Below are positions 55,986 through 64,000 of a DNA stretch of 64,000 bases, in pieces. The notes under the pieces are model-generated. The model did no database searches. It was not told the DNA's origin and worked only from the letters and a program-made list of their open reading frames with translations. The position numbers and the translations under genes were made by a program. The DNA is taken from the NCBI RefSeq assembly GCF_947179165.1, contig NC_077237.1:63037523-63101522 (forward strand), in the 5' to 3' direction. The DNA is from Solanum dulcamara. Taxonomy: Eukaryota; Streptophyta; Magnoliopsida; Solanales; Solanaceae. How positions within the stretch are numbered: position 1 is the first letter of the stretch; each line of letters starts with the position of its first letter.

Positions 55986-56432
55986 CTATCCCAAAAAAAC
56001 ACCAAATGTGCCATAACTCAAATGCCCAAGTCTGTCCAAAGATGTCACCCTGCCAAGAAGACAATCATAGGATTGGTACACCCGGTCCATTACTAAGGAA
56101 TCACCTATAGATATGGAAACACGTGTGAGCATATGTAGAAAGCCATACTCCAAGTCATATCTAAAATAAAGTAGGTGGTCACATAAGAATGTACGAAACC
56201 AAGGTTGAATAACACAAGATACTCCTTTCATAGTGCCCATATCAAACATTTGCACTCATATTACTCCATCTCTTTGAGTTTTAACTACCCACAATCAACC
56301 AGTATGGTCTCCATTACAATTATACACTTACTCGATTTATCAAATCCCATATACTCCTTACAGTACTCTACTTTAGTACCAACTCTAACAAATGGCTCAA
56401 ACGTTGGTGTTGCTCTAGTTCTGAACATTTGA
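55986..56432 (-). pseudogene. E gag start and protease fragment
   Basis: ATG at 56432 (MFRTRATPTF) begins a short gag-like leader. It is followed, in a broken frame, by a protease-like piece (SISIGDSLVMDRVYQSYDCL, open 55986-56255) resembling TPVGEPLVVDRVYRSYLF of family A. No capsid lies between them, as in family A. Confidence 0.55.
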
Positions 56433-56632
56433 AAAAAAATAGAATAAAGAAGGTCAGATACTAATTTGTATCACCTAGTTACCAATAAGATTAAAGTAAT
56501 AACACGAAAGAATGAAGGAATGGAATTTTCCTAAAGTCCCGTAGCCTCTCGAAGAAAAGTAAAGGCGTCCCTGTACCGTTCCGCAAGACTCTACTAGACC
56601 TGTCCTTATGTGATGAGATCACTGAACCTAAA

Positions 56633-56644
56633 GCTATGATACTA
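56633..56644 (-). other. E primer binding site, worn
   Basis: The minus strand reads TAGTATCATAGC, two changes from TGGTATCAGAGC, four bases from the LTR end. Confidence 0.75.
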
Positions 56645-56648
56645 AGTT

Positions 56649-58890
56649 TGTCACGACCTAAAATGGGCCATGAGTGGCACCCACCCTTAACCTTCTAGGT
56701 GGGAGAACCAACGCTGTGAACCCCAACTTATAAAGTATAACAATAGCGCGGAAGCTCAAACTTATAAAGTAAGAAATAACAATCCACAAGAGTTTACTAC
56801 ATAACGTTCCCCAAAATCTGAAAGTCATCACATGAAAGATATTTAAATTCTAAAACTAATTCTGGAAATATCAAACACCAGAATAAACAAATAACAAAAT
56901 ATGTCCGAAAACTAAAGACATCATGCCATAACTGAGAGATTCCATCACGAGCTAGAAGGATAGCTCACCCTAAAATCCGATGATCTTGAGAATGACTAGA
57001 GCTGAGGTCGACTCGAAGTCTATGGAACACTCGTTGCACTCCAAAAAATAAAACAAGAAAAGATACAAGTAGGGGTCAGTACAGGACAATATGTACTGAG
57101 CAGGTATCAATGGCCAACTCAAAATAGGAATCAATATGCAATAAATAGCAGCGAGAAATAAACCATAGAACTTAACAGGTGGCAACCAACAAGATCAAGT
57201 GACAACATAATAAACAATTTCATAACCAATCAACAACATCAAGATCACACCTGAGGGCTCAAGCCTCCATATCACACTCTTTTGGATAATGAGTTATTGG
57301 AGATTGGTTAGTATTAAGTCGTTTTAATTTGTTTTCCTTTAATATTACTGTATCGGAACATGACACCCGATCCAAATATACCGTGTCGGAACGTGACACC
57401 CGATCCAAATATACCGTGTCAGAATGTGACACTCGATCCAATAATATTGTGTCGGAATGTAACACCCGATCCAAATATATCATGTCAACTCGTGACACCC
57501 GATCCAGATATAATAACTTTATCATTCTTTATTATTATATTCCACTTCATTAATAATATTTCATCAACACTTCTATATTCAAGGCACCATTTTTGATAGG
57601 GCAAGTTCAAGATTATGGATTTCATGGCCTCAGAATTTCAGACTAATCACAACAACATATCAACCATCCAAACCACAATAATTAAATGCGTAGTAAACTT
57701 CACACATGTTACTCTATGAATATCAATCACTATTAAGAGTCAATCTATGATATAGAATAAAACTATAACCTACCTCAACCGAAGAACCCAAGTCAAGCAA
57801 GCTAATTCACCGGTGATTTTCCTTTCTTCGATGCTTCAAAACATTTCCAATCTATCAAGTGTATAATATTCATAAGTAAACAAATCTGTAGACACCAATA
57901 TTATGTGTATGTTTAACCTAGACCCAACATTCACCTAATTCTATAATTATTTTCTTAATTCCAAACCTAGGATTAAGTCCTAATTTCTCCCATTAATATA
58001 ACTCTAATGGTATTCATATCATCTAATGTACCTAATATTTAATTGCATATATCAATATATCAAAAGTTGAATTGATTTGATAACTATAAGAAAATCATAA
58101 ATCAAAACCAAGTTTTGCAAATCCGTACCAAAACACGAAAATCAGTATTACTTAAGAATTATTTTATCCAATATGTTGCATGTCTATTCTACAATATAAC
58201 ATCCATTGGTCATCATAGACCAATTACTGGCCATAATTACCTCATAATGACCACTAGCCCTTGTTGCAGTAACCAATAGAAACAATATTTCACTTTGCAA
58301 ATCCAACCTTACAACAATTGAAGTCTTAACTATTTCTAGTACACTAATATAATATTTAACCCAAATTCAACTAAAATTATTGTTCAATAATTGGCCATAG
58401 CTATTCATAAACCTATTTTCCCCAATTCCCAAGAAACTACAACACGTGGACTTACAATTATCAATTTCCTTATATGACCACTTGAATAAAATAAAATAAA
58501 AAATGAATTTTCCTACCTTTGCAGCAATCAGAATTCGAGGATACATGTGTAAAATTTGAAACCCAAATTGAGTATGTTTACCTAAAGGTATCGGCGCTCC
58601 CTCTTCTCTTTTCTTTTCTTTTCTAATTAATTAGGGCAACTAATCATGATTAACAAATAAATAAAAGCTAAATCCCACTAATATATTTTTATATGTATTA
58701 AATAAGTGGTATGGGGCATTAAATAAATTACCACTTTAGCCCATTAACTACATTATTTATCTAAAGTTACCCCTCAACTAAATAATCATAGTTATCGAAT
58801 AGTCCAAAATAACTATTAAAAAATTTACGGAATGAGTCTTTTATGAAATAAAAAGTTCTAGTTCTCAAAATGACCTAGTGGGTCATTACA
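56649..58890 (-). repeat. E 5' LTR (2242 bp)
   Basis: TGTCACGACC ... GTCATTACA, pair of 41321-43553. Array at 57350-57514. Confidence 0.92.
57350..57514. repeat. 33-bp tandem array, E 5' LTR
   Basis: Five units collinear with 42010-42174. Differences between the arrays are mainly CG against TG/CA. Confidence 0.92.
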
Positions 58891-58895
58891 ATCAT
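58891..58895. other. Target site duplication of E, right copy
   Basis: ATCAT after the LTR end TCATTACA. D gag resumes immediately after. Confidence 0.92.
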
Positions 58896-59324
58896 GCCTG
58901 CGCGATCGAGATTATTCATTGCCAGGCCCAAGGGGGCAGCGATAAGAGACCCAAGCATCAGGGTAGCTACAGTGGGTCCCAGCCTAGAGTCCATGATAGT
59001 TATGACAGGCCCCGCCAGCGGTTCCAGCAGGATAGGTACCAGCAGGGTCAGTCCAGCCGGCCGGTTCAGGCCATCCTTCTAGCAGTTGAGGGTAGTCAGC
59101 CCCGTTCAAGGGGTTCCACTGAAGGGCAGATCTCGAAGGGATCTGGTCCTCTTCATTCCTACTATGGACGAGTTATCATGGGTCGCTCAGCTTCAGGATG
59201 CTTCGATTGTTGCTCACTAGAACACTGGGATAGGGAGTGTTCCGCTTGGGCTAGACTATTGGAAGTAGCACTACCTACACTAGGTGGTATAGATCAGGGT
59301 TACGGCTGCGGCGATGGTCAGTAG
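58896..59324 (+). pseudogene. D gag, second part with zinc knuckle
   Basis: Continues the gag frame interrupted at 41320 (phase preserved once one ATCAT is discounted). A Gln/Arg/Ser-rich basic region (RPRQRFQQDRYQQGQSSRP) is followed by an intact CX2CX4HX4C zinc knuckle CFDCCSLEHWDREC at 59199-59240, which would bind RNA in the particle. Open to 59324. Confidence 0.85.
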
Positions 59325-59830
59325 GGTATTTAGGGAGGTTCTCAGGGAGGCAGGTCAGGTGGTAGGGCGAATATTCGTGGGGGAGTCTGACAAGGCCACT
59401 TCTATGATACTCCGACAAGGGCAGAGGCTGAGGCATCAGATGATGTTATCACAAGTACTATCCTTATTTGTCAGCAGACTACTTCTAATTTTTTTAATCC
59501 AGGTTCCACATATTCCTATATGTCTATATATTTTGCTCTACGTCTGGGTATTCCTTATATGTCACTTGAGGTCCCGTTACATGTTTTAACCCCGATAGGG
59601 GATTCTTTAGTAGTGGATCAGGTTTGTAAATCTTGTGTAGTGACTATTTAGGGTCATGAGACTCGAGCAGATCTTATTTTACTTGATGTGCTGGACTTCG
59701 ATGTTATTCTGGGCATGGATTGTCTATCCCCTCATCATGCAGTTTTGGACTTATATACCAAAACTGTTATATTAGCCATGCCTGGTATTCCCTCAGTCTT
59801 GTGATAGGGCATTTATAGTCGTTCACCTAC
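59325..59830 (+). pseudogene. D aspartic protease
   Basis: Frameshifted from gag. Reads NPGSTYSYMS at the active site, where the clade has D-P-G-S, so the catalytic Asp appears changed to Asn. TPIGDSLVVDQV follows, then a TAG near 59648, then LDFDVILGMDCLSPHHAV. Confidence 0.75.
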
Positions 59831-60780
59831 TGGGATCATATCATTTATGCTGGACCAATGGCTAGTTGCGTCCGAATGCTTGATATACTTAGCATATTTC
59901 TGTGATGTGTCCAGCGAGGCTCCTACTATTGATTCAGTCCCTGTGGTTAGGGAGTATACTGATGTCTTCCCTACTGACCTATCTAGTCTACCCCCAAGAG
60001 AGAGATATTGACTTTGCCATAGATTTGGAGTCGGGAACTAAGCCTATTTCTATACTACTTTATCGTATGGCCCCTGCAGAGCTCAAGGAGCTTAGCATGC
60101 AACTTGAGGATCTTCTAGGTAAGGGATTATTGACCCGATTGTATTGTCGTAGGGTGCACTTATCTTGTTTATTAAGAAAAAGGATGAGACTATGCAGATG
60201 TGTATTGATTACAGGTAGCTGAATAAGGTGATGGTGAAAAATTGTTACCTCATGCCTTGTATTGATGATCTATTCGATCAACTTCAAGAGGGAGATCGTG
60301 TTTTCTAAGATTGACTTGAGGTCTAGCTACCACCAGTTGCAGATTAGAGCGGCCGACATTCCTAAGACTTCTTTTTGGACTCGCTATGGCCACTATGAGT
60401 TCCTTGTGATGTCTTTTAGACTTACCAATACCCCTGCAGCTTTTATGGACCTCATGACTCGAGTATTCAGGAATTATCTTGACTCCTTCGTAATTTTATT
60501 CATCAATGACATACTAGTATATTCATAGAGTTGGGAGGAGCACACACAGCACTTGAGGGTTGTGCTCCAAACTTTGAGAGATCAACAACTTTATGCTAAA
60601 TTCTCAAAGTGCGAGTTTTGGTTGGAGTCTATGGCATTTTGGGACATGTGGTGTCCAGAGAGGGTATCAGGGTGGATTCGGCAAAGATTGAGGCTATTCG
60701 TGGTTGGGTTAGGCCCACATCTGTTATGGAGATTCAGAGTTTCGTTGGATTGACTGGGTATTATACATGATTCATTGAGG
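59831..60780 (+). pseudogene. D reverse transcriptase
   Basis: [19 protein letters not shown] and [20 protein letters not shown] (open 59902-60222), then [30 protein letters not shown] and the catalytic box FINDILVYS (open 60262-60528). The first catalytic Asp is Asn. A TAG follows the box. CEFWLES is at 60612. Frameshifted afterwards. Confidence 0.85.
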
Positions 60781-61305
60781 GTTTCTCTACCATTTCAGCC
60801 CTATTAACCCATTTGACCCACCAGGATATTCCTTTTGTGTGGTCTGAGGAGTATGAGTCGAGATTTTGGAAGCTTAAAGAGTTGCTTACCAGCGCTCCTA
60901 TTCTGACTCTGCCAGTTCAGGGAGAGATCTTTTCGGTATATTGTGATGCTTATGGTGTAGATCTTGGGTGTGTACTGATGCAGTAAGGAAGAGTTATTGC
61001 TTATGCTTCCAGACAGTTGAGAGTGCACGAGCGCAACTACCCCACTTATGACTTGGAATTAGCGGCGGTAGTTTTTGAGCTCAAGATATAGAGGCACTAT
61101 TTATATAGAGTTCATTGCGAGATATATACAAATCACCGCAAGTTATAGCACATTATAAGTCAGAAGGATATTAATTCTAGACAGCGGTGTTGGATTGAGC
61201 TACTGGTCGATTATAACATCTCTATCCTCTACTACCCTAGTAAGGCGAATGTAGTAGCAGACGCCTTGAGCCGGAAGACAGGGAGTATGGGTAGTTTAGC
61301 TTAAT
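60781..61305 (+). pseudogene. D RNase H
   Basis: VYCDAYGVDLGCVLMQ, then [37 protein letters not shown] (usual Asp now Asn), NVVADALSRKTG, then TAA. Several in-frame stops. Confidence 0.8.
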
Positions 61306-62880
61306 TGTCTGCTGCAGAGCAACCCCTAGCATTGGACATCCAGTATTTGGCTAATCAGATGGTTAGATTGGAAATCTCAAATTTCGGACTGATTTTGGCT
61401 TTTATGGGAGCTCGATCATCTCTACTAGACCAGAATCATGGCCGATAGTTTGAGGATGGAGAATTGGAAGAGCTTTGAGACTTAGTATTATGAGGCGAGG
61501 GTGGCTAAGCTTCTATAGATTCGGATGGCATACTATGGTTTGATGGTCGCCTTTGTGTTCCTATAGTTGGAGACTTTATTCAGTTGATCCTTTACGAGGC
61601 CCACGATTCCATATATTCTATCCATCCAGGCACCATGAAGATGTATCGGGATTTGAGATAGCATTACTGGTGGTGTGGTATGAAGAAAGATATAGCTGAG
61701 TATGTATCCCATTGTTTAAGTTGCCAGTAGGTTAAGGCCAAGCATCAGCAGCCTGGTTGAGTCTTTTAGAGATTACCCATTTCTGAGTGGAAATGGAAAC
61801 GGATTACCATGGACTTCATGATGGGATTGCCTCGAACATCTAGAGGTAATGATGGTATTTGGGTCATCATTGATCGATTGACCAAGTCAGCATATTTCTT
61901 TCTAGTACGGTCCACTTTTACTACAGATCGTCTAGCTTGAATCTATATTCAGGAGGTGGTCCGTCTGCATGGGGTACCGATATCCATTATATTAGATAGG
62001 GGATCTTAATTGACTTCCAGTTTCTGGAGGGCCTTTCAGAGAGAGTTGGGCACCTGGGTTGATCTTAGTATGATATTTCATCCACAGACTGACGGTCACT
62101 GAGAGCGTACTATTTAGGTTTTGGAGGATATGCTGCGAGCTTGTGTATTAGAGTTTAAAGGTCATTGAGAGCATTACTTAGCTTTGGCAGAGTTTGCATA
62201 CAACAACAGATACCACTCTAGTATTCAGATGGCCTGATTTGAGGCCTTATATGGTAGGCGTTGTCGCACTATGGTTGGTTGGTTTGAGTCTTTAAAGCCT
62301 AGGCCGCAAAGTACTGATTTACTTCAAGATGCTATAGCCAAAGTTCAAGTTATTTAGGATAGACTGAGGACAGCTCAGAGTAGGCACCATAGTTATGCTA
62401 ATCACAGGTGTCGGCCCTTGTGCTTCGAGGTAGGAGATTAGGTGTTCTTACGGGTGTCGCCCTTGAAGGGCGTGATGAGATTCAGCAGGTGGGGTAAGCT
62501 TAGCCCCAGGTATATCGGGCCCTTTGATATTCTGAGGAGAGTTGGAGAGGTTGCTTATGAGTTGGCTTTGCCACCAGCATTTTCAGCTATACACCCTATT
62601 TTTTTATGTTTCTATGCTGTGCCGGTACATTCCAGATAAGTCTCACGTGCTTAGTATGACTCTGTTGAGTTGGATGATCACCTGACTTTGTTGAGGAGCC
62701 ATTTGCTATTCTAGCCAGAGATGTTTGCCAGCTTTGTTCTAAGTCCATCCCTGTGATTAAGGTCCAGTGGCGCAATTGTCTGATCGAGGAGGATACATAG
62801 GAGACCGAGCAGGAGATGCAGGAGCAATTGCCCAACTTATTTGTCCCTCCAGGTATACCCTTGTCTTTACTTTTGTGGAC
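61306..62880 (+). pseudogene. D integrase with chromodomain-like tail
   Basis: HHCC segment near 61595-61735 (HDSIYSIHPGTMKMYRDLR ... CLSCQ). The core at 61800-62280 has Asp in MDFMMGL, Asp in ILDRGS and, near GH-stop-ERTI, the Glu. C-terminal GKLSPRYIGPFDILRRVGE is open at 62442-62639. At least eight in-frame stops. The tail near 62700-62850 (PVIKVQWRNC-like, ETEQEM) ends before the worn purine tract at 62888-62904. Confidence 0.82.
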
Positions 62881-63244
62881 GAAAATTCTTTTAATAATGG
62901 ATGTTGTAATGACCCTCAAGGTCAGTTTTGGAATTTTTGTAAAATGACCATTTTAGCCATCCCTTTATTTACCTTGATTCGTTTCTGATTAGTACTGGGT
63001 GTTGATTTTTAGAAAATCCTATGAAAAGTTAAATCGTTTGGAAATTTTGAGTTTTCATAAGTTTTAAGTATTAAAAAGTGGTATTTGGGGTCAATTAGAG
63101 CTACAGGTCTCGGGATGGAATTATGTCATTCCAGCAGCTCCAAAATGTCGAGATTGGCTTAGAAGACTTTAAAGAATCAATTTTGGAGTTGTAACGAAGA
63201 TTTGAGGCCTTGAGTTAAGAATTTGAGGAATTTTAAGCCAAGGT

Positions 63245-63258
63245 TTGACTTTGGTCAA
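63245..63258. promoter_or_regulatory. Inverted W-box pair, D 3' LTR (1)
   Basis: TTGACTTTGGTCAA, W-box cores on both strands. Confidence 0.45.
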
Positions 63259-63569
63259 CTTTTAAAGTTCTATTGCTCAGAATGGAATTCTGATAACTTT
63301 GTTGGGTTCGGGAGATGATTTTTTGATCTAGAAGAAATATTGGTTAAATTTTTAGAGGTCCCAAGCCTACTTTTTATTTTGTAGGCCAAAGTTGGTTTAG
63401 TTGCGACTTTTCAAATTTTAGGTCAAGGAAACCTCGAATTTGAATTTTGATAGTTTCATCAGCTCCAAAATGGACAAATTAGGCTAGTAGCATTATTCGC
63501 ATTACTATAGAGGCAATCGATACGAGTTTGTGGCCATTTAGCGCTTTTAACTTTGAAAGTTAGCCTATG

Positions 63570-63585
63570 GTTGACTTTAGTCAAC
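63570..63585. promoter_or_regulatory. Inverted W-box palindrome, D 3' LTR (2)
   Basis: GTTGACTTTAGTCAAC, the same architecture as at 36051-36066 and 36336-36351 in F. Confidence 0.5.
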
Positions 63586-64000
63586 ATTCTTGAAAAATGA
63601 GCTCGAGTGAAAATTATGACAGCGAGGTTAGTTTTAGAATGTCGATTTTGGTCTAGCACAACCCTTTGTTTGCTTTTCGAAGCTTCTGGTCTAATCTCGA
63701 GGTCCTTGTGGAATGTGGCTTAAAATAGCACTTGAATGTGGGACCCACTTTCTATTAAAATGATCTCGTATGAGAATTATGAATGAGCCATTGAGTCCGG
63801 AACTTCAAATTTAGTGAGGTAGCATATCTGGTTTATTTTTATCGGATTCCGAATGAATCTTGAGTACCCCATCGGAGATTTTGGATTTTTCCAAAATCTG
63901 CAGCAGCAGCGCAGCTGCAACAACCCTTTTTGGGGGGGTTTTGTCTCAACTTTAAAACCCTATAACTTGAGTTATATAGCTCCAAATTTGTGACATTTTT

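Larger units (their letters stand above)
41321..58890 (-). mobile_element. E: LTR element, mostly non-coding interior, split by C
   Basis: LTRs at 41321-43553 and 56649-58890, flanked by ATCAT. Minus orientation: worn primer site at 56633-56644 next to the right LTR, integrase C-terminus next to the left. Without the nested C its interior is about 3.5 kb, too short for a full gag-pol. It holds out-of-order pieces of protease and gag. Probably a non-autonomous (LARD-like) or rearranged element. Confidence 0.9.
37863..64000 (+). mobile_element. D: Ty3/gypsy element split by nested E and C
   Basis: 5' LTR 37863-40228, primer site 40232, gag to 41320, 17.6 kb of nested insertions, gag resuming at 58896, then protease, RT, RNase H, integrase and a 3' LTR from 62905 that continues past the window. 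Inserted into the integrase region of F. Many stops; RT catalytic box FIND. Confidence 0.85.
62905..64000 (+). repeat. D 3' LTR, cut by window end
   Basis: Starts TGTAATGACCCTCAAGG and matches 37863-38170. Beyond about 63175 it has sequence not present in the 5' LTR, including inverted W-box palindromes at 63245-63258 and 63570-63585 shared with F. Confidence 0.82.

Overview
The window is a block of nested plant LTR retrotransposons. I found no host protein gene, rRNA, tRNA gene or CRISPR array. Almost every recognisable coding stretch is a decayed Ty3/gypsy gag-pol. Integrase C-termini end in a chromodomain-like block (ILDR...LRNKE...VKV.W...ATWEAE..M), which points to chromoviruses, probably the Tekay/Del group. 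The very long LTRs (2.2-3.0 kb), initiator-Met-tRNA primer sites (TGGTATCAGAGC) and heavy nesting suggest heterochromatin of a dicot with a repeat-rich genome. The LTR styles resemble Solanaceae, but that is recognition from memory and not proof.

Layout. (1) 1-8112, minus strand: element Gy1, with a 3.0-kb LTR at 5080-8112, a decayed interior, and the matching LTR cut by the window start (1-753). It sits inside an LTR of the next family. (2) 8113-21456, plus strand: family A, a head-to-tail array of three LTRs (8113-8318 partial, 12096-14384, 19180-21456) and two interiors. Both interiors lack most of gag, and the second is a chimera that restarts in protease after reaching the end of RT. (3) 21457-22611: a short unassigned stretch, then an LTR fragment fused to an RNase H fragment. 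(4) 22612-26246, minus: element B1, truncated within protease by the LTR of (5) B2, 26247 to about 34910, minus. (6) About 34916-37862, minus: element F (LTR plus integrase), interrupted by (7) element D, plus strand, from 37863 past the window end. D's gag is split by (8) element E (41321-58890, minus, 5-bp target duplication ATCAT). E in turn is split by (9) element C (44032-53579, minus, target duplication TATAC).

Relative age follows from nesting: F, then D, then E, then C. C is the best-preserved copy: two complete LTRs, a perfect primer site, a purine tract and a 352-codon integrase with D, D and E present. Its gag-pol is broken by six nonsense codons, each explicable as a C-to-T or G-to-A change, and by three frameshifts. 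No element here looks able to encode its own mobility.

No undescribed gene system is evident. The most interesting signals are in the LTRs. Several different families carry arrays of short units built around an inverted repeat, at nearly the same distance (about 1.3-1.55 kb) from the LTR start. Families D and F share inverted W-box palindromes. Family C LTRs carry strikingly GC-rich nested palindromes, and Gy1 LTRs carry paired 9-3-9 palindromes beside G-boxes. The three-LTR array with shared premature stops and patchy identity is the most informative structural record.
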